NCBI GenBank assembly: GCA_028023455.1
Contig: JAQFVV010000020.1
Location: forward strand, 5,809,092 to 5,873,091
Direction: 5' to 3'
DNA from: Epiperipatus broadwayi
Taxonomy: Eukaryota; Onychophora; Udeonychophora; Euonychophora; Peripatidae
Length of the DNA: 64,000 bases
The stretch's first letter is position 1; each line of letters starts with the position of its first letter. A program made the position numbers and the translations under genes. This document shows positions 45,416-56,322 of this stretch, piece after piece. The notes beneath the pieces are model-generated. The model ran no database searches. It saw nothing but the letters and a program-made list of their open reading frames with translations, and had not been told where the DNA came from.

Positions 45416-45766
45416 CTCAGGATAGCAGCATAGTGGCAGGCAGTCAGGGGTCATCTTGTACAGCCGGTCAAATGGATGTAACTTGATGGTATCAGATAGA
45501 CAGTCTTCCAAGAAGCCCAGAGAAAAGTGCTTCTTTTCTACTGACAGTTGATAGCACCAAACTTCTGTTGACTTCTTAAAATTTTAAGGTCTGGAAACAC
45601 TTCTGAAAATTTATTTTACTGAAAGACGTTCTCACAGAATTTTCTACTCAATGTAAAAACTGAAAGTAACTGACTGAAAAGTAACCAAATTTAATGACTA
45701 ACTCAAAGTAATTAAACTGAAAAGTAACTAAAACTGACTTCTTTTGTTTTATGGGCCCCTTTTATA
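45416..45766 (-). promoter_or_regulatory. TATA-preceded, exon-like island
   Basis: Minus strand: TATAAAA (45760-45766) in GTATAAAAGGGGCCC, then about 340 bp ending at a donor-like GAG|GTAAC (exon side ends 45416). The last 168 nt (45583-45416) form an open frame of 56 codons in phase with the donor, with a protein-like mixture including FLEDCLSDTIKLHPFDRLYK and ending LCCYPE. I do not recognise it. Upstream are repeated AGTTACTTTTCAG-like words. Could be a host first exon or an LTR leader. Confidence 0.3.
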
Positions 45767-45839
45767 CATCCTTTAATCCTTCCAAGAATGCAATCTCAGT
45801 TGCCCACAGCTATCTCTGTAATCTCTTGATTAAAAACAA

Positions 45840-47100
45840 CATTTAATTAGCAAAATATTTTTAAAACAGATAAGGCTCGAAATACCATTTTAGATATTTT
45901 TTTAAAGATTTGCGAACAAGTAACAAAAGAATTGCTTATGATTTTAATTAAGATTTATAATTTTAATTAATGAAAACAAGCTGAATCTAGATAAAGTTTA
46001 TTTCAGTATTTCGAGCCTTCCCCATTTTTCTTAGTTTTTACAATCCAATATTTTAATTAAAATACATATATAAAAAGATTTACAATTTATATAACAAAAA
46101 TGTCTAATTTTCAGCAATAAATATTAATAGAATTATTGCTTTGTTCATATATATATATATATGCATCACACATACTACTGCTTTACTTTACTAAATATTT
46201 TTAATTGTATTAATTCCTTGGATAATTATACCAGTGGGCGGGTGAATGGTATATATTTATGGCAAGGTCTGAATTGTGGGCCCCACAGTAGGTTAGTGTA
46301 GATGGTGAAGCATGAAGCTCAATGATGATTACACATCAATTGCTTCAATATATGAGCATAAAATGGATGCCACAAAATTATTAAACTTTTAAATTACATT
46401 AAAGATGCAGAAAAAAGACAAATATATAAAACATTATATTAAGCACAACTTTAATAATAGTATGACTATTTATAAAACATTAGTAAATTTAGTTAAATGG
46501 TCAATTAAAAGTGATGGAAAATTATATAAAATAGAATATATATAAAATTATATAATGTATGCATTATTTATTATGTATATTGTTATGTTATATAGTCAAT
46601 TCTTTAAACATATATTGAATCTCTCTCTATATTTTTTCTATTTTATTGATGTTTGATTTTGTTATTGATATCTTCCATTAGAAAACACTAGATGATGCTC
46701 TATCTGCAATAACTAGTTAAAGTTAAACAAATGCTTAATATTTGGAAAGGGCACAAAACTATATATATATAGCTGTGTATATGGTTGTCTTTTTATTTAC
46801 TATAATTTGTATGAAATAACAACATAATGGACTAGTTAATTTCATTTTTGATATTTCTAAAATAAAAAATTTGCCCCAGGGGCTCAGTTTTTGCATAAAA
46901 GCACACCTCATAAAACACTAATTATCAGAGAATTATCCATAACACTATGAATGTGTTAAATTATGAGGTTATTATTAAATTATTTAAATGAATAACTATT
47001 TGCAATTTTGTATGGTAAAATGGTATTGTTCACAACAAAACTTATAATAGCAGGGTCACTGATTATAAGCTTGAGTGATCAATAAATAATATATAGTGTT
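45840..47100. other. AT-rich intergenic, no gene seen
   Basis: No recognised feature. Confidence 0.5.
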
Positions 47101-47101
47101 A

Positions 47102-47175
47102 CACTTCTGGCTATTTTATCCACACTCCTAGATTAGTTTCTGGATTGTGACTTTACCAAGAGAAGAGCTTGGACT
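47102..47175 (-). ncRNA. Hammerhead relic (family 1)
   Basis: The plus strand shows TAGATTAGTTTCTGGATTGT, the complement of the GAAAC-TA-GTC side of family 1, beside TTTACCAAGAGAAG, a mutated CTGATGA/CCTCA side. Core destroyed. Confidence 0.4.
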
Positions 47176-47588
47176 TAATGTAACTATACCCCAGGGACTT
47201 CTAAAAAAATGAATAAGAAATAATACTGGATATACATTTAATAATAAACTGTAAATATCATTTGACTATATATACATATAATAGATATTCCTTTGTCATT
47301 CTAATCCTATGAGTATGAGGGCATAGAAAGCCCTCGAAAGTGCTTAGCTACCTTTGCATTATTTTTATTCAATTATTGCTTTTCCTTTAATTGTGTTTCA
47401 GCACATAATTTATATTATCTAGTATCTATTGATTATGGAAGCTTATGATAAACAGCTTTGTATAAAATGAATGGAAGTGTTTCTAAAATCATATTAAGTA
47501 GTCCTTATACGAGGTTTGTAAGTTGAACATTTGTCAAGAGTAAAAAGTTAATTTAATGTTTTGAGTTATGTTCAGAAATACAGATCTT

Positions 47589-47873
47589 AAACCACCAAAC
47601 ATCACATGATCACCATTTCCTATGCTTGCTTTTAACTTAATAAAACAGGCAAAACTCTTCATACAATAGTGATCCTAAGATCTAGGTGCAGTGCTCTAAA
47701 ATCCAAGCCTCCTCACCAATGAAAGCCATAAGTTAAAAACTAGTCTGAGGATATTGGATGAGTAGACACTAGATAGGGATTTTATGCATAAGCCTTCTGG
47801 CATCTATTGATTTCTCTGGCTTGCACTGTGTGCACTACTGTATGGGGAGTTTTGTCTGTTTTTAATACAGATC
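47589..47873 (+). mobile_element. Family 1 retroposon copy F
   Basis: 285-bp insertion with a 12-bp TSD AATACAGATCTT (47577-47588, 47874-47885). Order: inverted terminal block, degenerate ribozyme, post-cleavage block ending in ACTACTGTATGGGGAGTTTT. Confidence 0.75.
47701..47759 (+). ncRNA. Degenerate hammerhead (family 1, copy F)
   Basis: Helix I is well kept: ATCCAA (47701-47706) with TTGGAT (47754-47759), and CCTCA with TGAGG, fully complementary. The core has decayed to CCAATGA and TAAAA, while GTC (47743-47745) remains. Inactive. Confidence 0.6.
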
Positions 47874-47885
47874 TTCCTGTCAGAT

Positions 47886-50180
47886 TTTAAATTTCAATTT
47901 TTACTTTCTTTTACTGATAAAACATGTTTAGCTTATTTGTTTGATATTTTTGAATGCATAAAAAACTGATTTCTAGTTTACAAAGTTTCATAGTAAAGGC
48001 TTTTAGAATATCAAAATACATCTGTGAAAAATTCATGTAGCTAATTAAGAATATAAAAATGACGGTACATTACCAACATTAGGAAAGAAAATAAGCCTCC
48101 ATTGTCTGAAGATATTTGTATATAATTTTTATTTCTTTTTTTTTAATTTAAATTTTTAGCCGAAAAAGTTATCCTTTTTTTTTTTTGATTTTATGCAGAT
48201 TATTGGGTTATATAAATTAATTAGCAAATTTAAGTTAATTACTCTTTAAATAATAATGTTTATCGATGTTGTTTATACTAATATTACATCTATTTAAATT
48301 TTTTGCACAAATTAGTAATAGTTCAAATAATTCGTGAAATCTAAATATTATACAAAGTCACTAAATATATTTAAAAGAATTTAAATGTGTTTATATATTA
48401 TTTCTTCTGATCAAAAACAGTATCTCAATTTAATATGGAGAAACTAATCAAAAAGATGAATGGACCAAAAAAAAGTGATCGCGAATCAGGTTTATAAAAT
48501 GTAATCAAAACTGAACAAAGCAAATAATTTCAATAAAGCACGTGACTTGAATTGGAATCCAAGCTGGATAAAACTTGAACATTTTCCAGGTAGCTATTTC
48601 ATAGACAAGTTATTGGTTAGTAAATCAGTATCAAGCAAGGATTTTTAAAAAAGTTTATTTCTTCCCATACTGCAATTGGAAAGCGCTATAATTTCTTCAT
48701 ATTAAGTGTTTCTGAATGAAGACGTATTAAATATGTTTTTGCATTGTTGTCAAATATTTAAGATTTTACATTTTACCAACTAATATATAAAAGCTGTGTC
48801 ACAATCAAGGTTCAATGAAGATGTAAATACAACCTTATTAAAGAAATGTTGTCAAAGCACTTTCAAATTAATTTTAATGTAAAGCCATATCTATATTAAT
48901 TTTATAAAAAAAATTGATTACATTTTAAGCATATTAAAACTGTATACTCATTGCTACCTACAGTCTATAGATAAGTGGAACATTAGTAGTTTGATAATTC
49001 GATACTGGGATTAATTATTATTAGAAGATATAAAACATGTTTATTAGTCACTAAAGAAACAACTACCAAAATATTCAAATTTAAGAGCTTAATAGTTTAG
49101 TAATGCAAAAGTTGACAAATATACCCCCCCCCATAAAATATTTTTTCACGCCATTTCCGTAATTCCCAGGTCTACTACATTGCAATAATGAAGTCAATCT
49201 TGAGAATAAAGTCAGAAAATATGAAATAATCAAACAATTGTTTCTAGCTGTAATGGTAGTTTTATTACTCTTTACATATTTTAGGTGACTCATCTCTTTT
49301 TCCTTAATTAGTTTAGTTACCCTATTGTTGTAAAATTATGAATAACAAAATTAGTAATTTTGACACTATCCTTGTTTCCAAAATTAAATTTTTTTTAGAT
49401 TCTCTTGATTTTTTAATAAGCAATAAGCATTTGTTTTCAAAAAATTTTTTTAACAATAAATAATGCTATATATTAATAAAGCAGTACCATGGATGGTGGA
49501 AAGATGAAAAACTTTCAATAAGTACTCTAATTATCATACATCTTTTGTACTCCCCCATAGAAATCCTGTATTAGCAAGTAAGAATTATGGGTGTATATTG
49601 AATAAGATTTGAACCAGAACAGCTAATGGAGATATTGAAAACCATTAGTTTACATTCTTATGCCTATTTTTGACATTTCAATTGCTGAATAGAGTAGAAG
49701 TTTGAAAATTGCAATTTGAAATATAATTTTATATATCTGACATGTTATTTTATCCTGATCTTGTTTATATATATATTATAACGGTATATGCTGTTACATT
49801 AATTTAAAATTAGAATAATTTTTTTTTAAGTTCGTAAATAAAAAACTAAAAGCTAAAATTAAAAAGAGTTGTTCAATGTATGTATATATTCGCACAGATG
49901 GAAAACTTTAAAAATTATTTTCTTTTAAAAAAAAAAAATATTTGAACATACTTTTTTATAAAAAAGTACAGGATCTAAAGATAAAATATTTTTTGTAAAT
50001 GGAAATGATGTGTTTATTAATTAAATGAAAAGCAAACTAGCCCTTGGGGCTCTTATATAAAAAAGTCAGATAAAGATATAGATAAGAGAATTAAAAAAAT
50101 TAGAATGTCCAATAGAAGCAATAACCAATTGCTCAGACGTTAATGGAAATTATTGGAACAGGAAACTATGTTCAATGAAT
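47886..50180. other. AT-rich intergenic, no gene seen
   Basis: No supported feature. Short minus-strand ORF at 49081-49293 is unsupported. Confidence 0.5.
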
Positions 50181-50189
50181 CCAGAGGAG

Positions 50190-50400
50190 TACTATAAAAG
50201 AAAAAAATATTCCAATTAAAACAGTTCCAGCTTGATTTTGTGAGAATGGTGATAAGATGCACTTGTTGCTCTCTCTCACTTATTTCAAATGAAATGACTG
50301 TAATACCAGGATTGAACGAGCTAAGGCGACCTCCAGAATACTAGACTGCTCTTTTAAATAGAGACGTTGTGGGAATTGGCACCAGGAACCAGGATTCTTC
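50190..50400 (+). promoter_or_regulatory. TATA-like site with GC-richer leader
   Basis: CTATAAAAG at about 50193-50201 precedes about 200 bp less AT-rich than the surroundings, including GGGAATTGGCACCAGGAACC near 50371, which resembles the junction between an LTR end and a primer site. No second LTR found. Confidence 0.2.
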
Positions 50401-52210
50401 TACTGTAAGACATGAACTGTAAAATCTAAAAGTAATTAAGAACTTTTGTTAAGATTGGACAAGCTTTTAATACTCAGCTAACCTAAATTTTAAAATGAAC
50501 TTTTATCTGACTTAAGTTTCCAAATTAATTATTGTTTAATTTTTATATATATTTGAGTTTGCTAAAAATCATTTCTATTTTGTTTTGTTATTAATATTTA
50601 TTGTATAAATGATTTAAGTTGGATATAGACACTTGCATAGATTAATTTACGTTTAATTATGTTTTTGTTTTCATATTCGATTAAAATATATAGACATTCG
50701 GTAAATAATGATACTTTACGGTGTGTATCTAAAATGTATTTATTCAGATGTCTTTTAAGTTATTGGTGTCAATGCAGCGTCTTAGGAGGAATGCCATTGG
50801 GTTTCTTGTAAATTTCCCTCAGCAATTCCATCAATGACTTTATATTTTGATCATTTATGTTTATTTTGAAATGTTTTTAACCGTGTAATCTATGTAGCCA
50901 ATCTATGCTCAACATTAAAAAAACAAACCTTTATAAAAAATCATCTGTGTGAAATTATATAAATGTTCAAATTTAAGTTGGGCATGAATGGCTATATAGA
51001 TTTGTAAAGTTATATTAATTAATTAAGGGAGGGTTAATCTTAGGATATTTATTTCGTAGTTAAATTGGGTCAATAGATTGGATATATTGGAGTAATTAGT
51101 AGATGTAGTATGAGGTTCGCTACATGCAGGATCGCATTATATGCCGCACACCCCCTTTTTGCCTATGGAAGGGGATAGTAAGATGGAAAACGCAGTCCCT
51201 TCCTATGGAGTTTGGACAAGAGTCAATGTCTTCTTAACCATGCTGTTCAGATGTACATTCCTGACAGTATGGTATTGGTGCTGTTGTATTCATACTGCAT
51301 TGAATACATCAATATATCAGATGGATTGACATTGGTTTGGCTGCAAACTTTTGGCCTAAGGTTAAATCAGGGATAGAATATTTTCTTTTCAAATACAATC
51401 TATGTGGTTTATTCATACTCGACATTCTTAAAAAATATATTATTAAATTCATTTGTACGAATGGTTTAAAATTTTAAAATAATAATTTAAATTAAAAGTT
51501 AATATTAAAATCTAAAATAATAAATGTTATTCCTCAAATTTTAAATGATTATATATGTGTGTTAATAAATGTTGTTTGTGTATTAATTACTGGCAGTGGC
51601 TTTTATTTTTTTATATTTAAGATACAAATTAAACAAAGTTATATCTCTGTGTCTCCACTAATCTAGTGACTGGGGATAACGGTCTAAAAATAAATAAAAG
51701 TTGGATCTTTAACAGGACGTATCTGCCTACTCTATAAATTTTATAGGTTCAAGTAGCCTAGTGGTGCTCTGCAGTGCAGATACGGTAAGACTGGAATTTC
51801 CACTTCTTTGCGGACCATTATAATATATATACATACATACAGGCAACAACATACATATATGTACATAATAATCAATAATCTCATTTACTATTCTCAATAG
51901 AGCAAAAAATTACAAAAATATGTATGTTTCTTCAGGTTAAACTTATGGGATCATCAATTATGCTTGGATGATGAACATATTTTTATGGAAATCACATCAG
52001 TAGAAATCCTATATACTTTCTAATTTAAGAGCATGGAAAATACCAATGCTATAGTTTTATAATGCAACTGTCAGAATCAATTTGAAAGAGAAATATATTG
52101 GAAGGCAATGGCAATCACATGACTTATTTTTAGACATACTTAAAATTTTATTTTTACTGCGGGGAGGGGGGACTCAAAAGTAGAAAAATAAAGAATGTAT
52201 CATTAATTGC
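50401..52210. other. Intergenic, no gene assigned
   Basis: Patches at 51090-51370 and 51660-51830 are less AT-rich, but their frames (for example 51141-51329) show no recognisable motif. Confidence 0.4.
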
Positions 52211-52228
52211 TTGAAGACTAAGAAAGAA

Positions 52229-52321
52229 GTCAAGCGTGGTGGCCTAGTGGTTAGCATAGCTGCCTTCCAAGCAGCTGGCCCGGATTCGCTTCCCGGTCAA
52301 AGCATTTGACATGAGAAAAAA
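52229..52321 (+). mobile_element. tRNA-Gly-derived SINE
   Basis: Box A TGGCCTAGTGGTTAGCAT, anticodon loop CTTCCAA (TCC, Gly), box B GGATTCGCTTCC, then TTTGACATGAG and an A-run. A perfect 15-bp TSD, AAGACTAAGAAAGAA, at 52214-52228 and 52322-52336, so a fairly recent insertion. Confidence 0.92.
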
Positions 52322-52772
52322 AAGACTAAGAAAGAAATGATAAATAATCTTATCATCTAGAGCTAATAATCCCTATTCTTCTCAGATACAATAACATATT
52401 TTGTTATATATACATACACACATATACCAGAAAGGTTCAGAATTTTTTGTGTCAGATTACCAGCCTACAGCCAACCCTGTTTATAATCTAATATTGTTTG
52501 ATAAATGGGTTTATCATTTTTAGCTAGTGGAAGATGCAAACATGGAAAACAACTTAAAAACTCATCAAAGAGAAGTTTATTATTCTCTTATGAAGACTTT
52601 TGGAAAATCTTTGCCTTGAAAAAACAGACTATTAAAATAAAAAATCAAATGACTTTTTTTTTTAGGAGTTTATATAGAAGTTAATTGCTGGAAATGTCAG
52701 AATTGAAGTCAATCTGAGAACTTTACGCTCCTTACAGGACATTTTACAACTACAGAGCAATATATATATATA

Positions 52773-52890
52773 TGTAATTAAAGGAGTAAATTAGTTTCTT
52801 CTCAGACAATAAATAAATAACATTCTGTTGAGAAAGATCCAAGAATGGAATGGATAATCTACTCTTTAAACCTTTGATGTTTATAAGCTT
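52773..52890. repeat. Direct repeat, copy 1 of 2
   Basis: Contains ATTAAAGGAGTAAAT and AATAAATAACATTCTGTTGA, both also at 53169-53285. The SINE at 52940 lies between the copies. Confidence 0.75.
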
Positions 52891-52939
52891 ATTCCTGCTA
52901 ACATTGTTAGACATACAGAATAAACAATATATCAATCAT

Positions 52940-53034
52940 GTCAAGCGTTGATGGCCTAGTGGTTAGCATAACTGCCTTCCAAGCAGCTGGCACGGGTTCG
53001 CTTCCCAGTCAACGCATTTGACATATGAAAAAAT
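52940..53034 (+). mobile_element. tRNA-Gly-derived SINE with near-complete cloverleaf
   Basis: Starts with a short GTCAA lead, then a tRNA-like body whose acceptor arms GCGTTGA and TCAACGC pair perfectly over 7 bp. Anticodon stem CTGC/GCAG with loop CTTCCAA gives anticodon TCC (Gly). Box B is GGTTCGCTTCC. Ends TTTGACATATG plus A-run. Imperfect 17-bp TSD (15/17) at 52923-52939 and 53035-53051 makes it a SINE, not a functional tRNA gene. Confidence 0.9.
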
Positions 53035-53168
53035 AACAATATAACAACCATATGAAATTAATATTTATTAAAATAATAGTCAATAATAAAAGGAACGAAA
53101 CTGAATGTCATTTTTAATGATCTTATTTTAATAATCAAATGAAAATGAATAATAACAAATATTAAATT

Positions 53169-53285
53169 AGTATGTGATTAAAGGAGTAAATCATTTTCTC
53201 CTCAGACTATTAATAAATAACATTCTGTTGACAAAAAGTCAATAATATAACGGATCATGCGTTCTTTATGCTCTTGATGTGTATA
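53169..53285. repeat. Direct repeat, copy 2 of 2
   Basis: Partner of 52773-52890. Confidence 0.75.
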
Positions 53286-53507
53286 ATATATCAATTAGCT
53301 GATATGTACAATTCACTCTGTATTTCCATCAATAGAATGGATTACGCTTATAAACTTAAAAGCTTAAAGAATAATGATTCATTTTGTTAATGGCTTTTAT
53401 CAACAGGTATCACTTATTCATAGTCTCAGAGGAGAATGATTTATTTAATTAATTACCCAAATATTGAGCTATGGTAATTTAATGTTTATATATACAATTA
53501 TATATTC

Positions 53508-53601
53508 AATGCATCTAGTAGCCATTAAAATGTGACAGAAAAGATAGGACTTATATAAATCATATCTTTTCTTTCTCATTTTAGTGGCCACTAGATGCAT
53601 T
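53508..53601. repeat. Long foldback hairpin (39-bp arms, 16-nt loop)
   Basis: Arms 53508-53546 and 53563-53601 are complementary at 35 of 39 positions, with outer ends AATGCATCTAGT/ACTAGATGCATT. Size and shape fit either a tiny MITE-like foldback or a pre-miRNA-like hairpin. Sequence alone does not decide. Confidence 0.8.
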
Positions 53602-53924
53602 AAATAGAAAGGTTAAACAACTCCAGTAGTTCGATTTGGCTCCAGACAAAAATGAAGATACAATTTCAATATTTTTTTGTTTATAAATTAAGTGGAAAAA
53701 AGTATGATTTTATGAAACTAATTAAAAAAATCTCAAAATGAAAACAGAAATATAAAATATTTTTCTTAATTTTTTTTCAAGTAGATGCTTGTTATTTAAA
53801 AGTAATTTTCGATTATTTACAATTTATTACAAAATTATTTTTAACGATTTTAATTTGTTCATTAATATTTACACCAAACTCTTCGCAATAAATATATAAT
53901 TTATTTATCAATTTTTGCTGTTTA

Positions 53925-54010
53925 TTGCAGCTGCCTTGCAAGCACGCAGTTGGTTGCAGACGGCTGTTGCAGGTTCGCCTCCCGGTCAATGCTATGACAT
54001 ATAATAATAA
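53925..54010 (+). mobile_element. 5'-truncated tRNA-derived SINE
   Basis: Anticodon loop CTTGCAA, the AGTTGGTTGCAGA insertion seen in the copy at 11254, box B GGTTCGCCTCC, then CAATGCTATGACATAT and an A-rich tail. Box A and the 5' acceptor strand are missing. Confidence 0.8.
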
Positions 54011-54214
54011 AAATTATATATATATAATAAAAACTCTTCTTTCCATTGCTAATTATTTCTAGAATCTCTAAATTCGATATTTATATCGATTTAAAATAAT
54101 TTTAAATATACATGAAATGCATTGAGGGGTGAGGAGAAGTTCATTTTAAAACAAGCAAAAGACTATTCATGCAAAAAAAAAATGGCAGAAAGCAGATAGA
54201 CTAATGATTTAGAC

Positions 54215-54244
54215 CAGGGGTTGGCAACCTAGAGCACATGTGCC
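54215..54244 (+). mobile_element. hAT-like terminal inverted repeat end
   Basis: CAGGGGTTGGCAACC followed by TAGAGCACATGTGCC. CAGNGGTT-type starts are typical of hAT transposon ends. No matching opposite end was found, so this is a truncated or solo end. Confidence 0.5.
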
Positions 54245-54464
54245 AAGCGTGGTGCACAGAACAGTTAGTTATTAACGGCTCTCTAATTGATCTGAAATAA
54301 TAAAAAAATATATTTTAATTAGAGCGCATGCGTTTGCGCCATCTCGTACATTTTGCATAGACGACTCGCATGAAAATTAAAATCATGATTCAGGTTAATT
54401 TACTAATTATTTTATACAATAAACATACATTCGATCTTTGCTATTTCCAATAAAGATAGGAGCT

Positions 54465-54497
54465 GGGGTGGGGTGGGGTGGGGTGAAACCCCCCCCC
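54465..54497 (+). repeat. (GGGGT)4 followed by C-run
   Basis: Four GGGG runs at 54465-54483 with single-T loops form a strong G-quadruplex motif. A nine-C run at 54489-54497 could instead pair with one G-run. Confidence 0.85.
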
Positions 54498-55256
54498 CAG
54501 GGATTAATTTACCTGCCTTTTTTTTTTTTTTTATAGTCACTTGACCGTTGATACTTTTGTACGCAACTACTTGTTTAGAGTAATTTTATATTCAGACAGA
54601 ATATTGTATTGATTAATTAATTTTGCAAAAAAAAAGTTTATAATTAGTGATACTCAGATTAATGCGTGAACAAAGTCCGCTAATAAGGCAGACCTGATAA
54701 CATCGTTTGATTCTCAAAGAAGTTTAAGATCATTGTTTTTTTTTCTTCATTTGGAATTTTTATGCAATTAAAACATATTTCTCATAGAGAAAAATTCCAA
54801 ATGTCCATAGTTTTAGAGAAAAGAAGAATATGCGACAAACTTCCGATTTCCAGTTGTTGTTTTTTTATCACAAAAACGGCTTACTTTGAGACATATTTGA
54901 TGAATGCTAGAAAAATACTTGTTTTATTTTGTTAAAGTTCATTATTCAACTTTTTAAATTAAACCACTAAAAGCTAAATTAGTTTTGCCTATTCGGAATT
55001 TCTGTACATTAATCGACAACTTTTAACAATATACATTTTTTTAAACGCCAACGAGATAAATTTTCTCCATGCTAAAGGATATTTTAAGCATGTCTTTCGA
55101 ATGCAATATAATTTAACAAAACACATTTTTCACTTATGAACCAATGTATTTTAAAATATTTCAATTTTATTCTCATAGTTTTGTAGTTAAGTAGAGATAA
55201 AAGGTAGCTGCTGGAGGGTTGGATTATATTCTAAGATCTAAGTACAGTGCTCTCAG

Positions 55257-55315
55257 ATCCAAGGCTCCTCACTGATGAAGGCCACAAGCCAGAAACTAGT
55301 CTGGTGATATTGGAT
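55257..55315 (+). ncRNA. Hammerhead ribozyme motif, type I (family 1, copy D)
   Basis: ATCCAA (55257-55262), GGCT, CCTCA (55267-55271), CTGATGA (55272-55278), stem II GGC/GCC with loop CACAA, GAAA (55292-55295), two-pair helix III with TA loop, GTC (55299-55301), TGGTG, TTGGAT (55310-55315). Outer helix I is a perfect 6 bp; inner helix I has one mismatch and one wobble. Core intact apart from A-A next to helix II. Confidence 0.72.
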
Positions 55316-55739
55316 GAATAGGCACTAGATGGGGATATTATGCACAAGCCTTCTGGCATCCATTGATTACTCTGGTTGGCATAGAGTGGCACTACTGTGT
55401 GGAGAGTTTTGCCTGTTTAATAACAGTTATGTGCTAGCATTAGAGATGGCGATCATATGATGTTTAGTGGTTTAGCTTATACAGTCATATAGGTCTGAAC
55501 TCAGTTCAGTATCTATACATTTTGGTGTATTTGGTTCTTTAATAACCATAGCCATCACTATCCTATTAGGCAGGATTGGTTTTAAGCCAATAAATATCAC
55601 ATGATCATTTTTTATGCATGCATATAACTGTTATTAAAACAGGCAAAACTCTCCATACACTATTACCACTCAGTGCAAGCCAGAGTAATCAATGGATGCC
55701 AGAAGGCTTGTGCATAAAATCCCCATCTGGTGCCTACTC

Positions 55740-55798
55740 ATCCAATATCTCCAGACTAGTTTCTGGTTTGTGGCCTTCATCAGTGAGGACCCATGGAT
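55740..55798 (-). ncRNA. Hammerhead motif (family 1, copy E)
   Basis: Inverted partner of copy D. CTGATGA (55777-55783), GAAA (55760-55763) and GTC (55754-55756) are intact on the minus strand. Helix II is weakened (GGC/ACC), and helix I has one mismatch in each half. Confidence 0.6.
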
Positions 55799-56257
55799 CT
55801 GAGATCACTGCACCTAGATCTTAGGATCTAGTGCAACCCTCCAGCAGCCACCTTTTATCTCTACTTAACTACAAAACTATAAATCTTAAATTGAAAACAA
55901 TAATATTTTCAATGCAAGCTCATTAGCTTATATAGTCATATAGGTCTGAAATCAGTTCAGTACTTATACATTTTGGTGTCTTTGGTTCTTTAATAACCAT
56001 AGCCATCACTATCCCATTAGGCAGGATTGGTTTTAAGCCAATAAACATCACATGATCACCATTTCTTATATTTGCTTATAACTGTTATTAAAACAGGCAA
56101 AATTCTCCATACAGTATTGCCACTCAGTGCAAGCCAGAATAATCAATGGATGCCAGAATTGATTACTCTGGCTTGCACTGAATAGCAATAATGTATGGAA
56201 GGTTTTGCCTGTTTTAATAACAGTTATAAGCAAGCATAAGAAATGGTGATCATTTGA

Positions 56258-56322
56258 AGATAGGTTGATCTTGGAGAGATCATCCTGCAGTGAATTAATG
56301 ATCATTGACAATGATGATGATA
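56258..56322 (+). mobile_element. RTE-like LINE 3' terminal scrap
   Basis: TTGATCTTGGAGAGATC...CATCCTGCAGTG...AATGATGATGAT matches the last 65 bp of the RTE copies, directly beside the family 1 cluster. Confidence 0.7.

Larger units (their letters stand above)
55150..56255. mobile_element. Cluster of family 1 hammerhead retroposons
   Basis: Copy D (plus, about 55150-55480) and copy E (minus, about 55610-55915) are inverted relative to each other and both carry a ribozyme motif. The segment 55480-55610 is directly repeated at about 55925-56070 (GGCAGGATTGGTTTTAAGCC in both). A third, palindromic copy without ribozyme lies at about 56085-56225. This suggests duplication or nested insertion. 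Confidence 0.7.

Noticed and set aside
52940-53034. Possible functional tRNA-Gly(TCC) gene
   Set aside because: TSD, A-tail, GC to CC change in the D-arm region and several sister copies show a SINE, although the cloverleaf is nearly complete.
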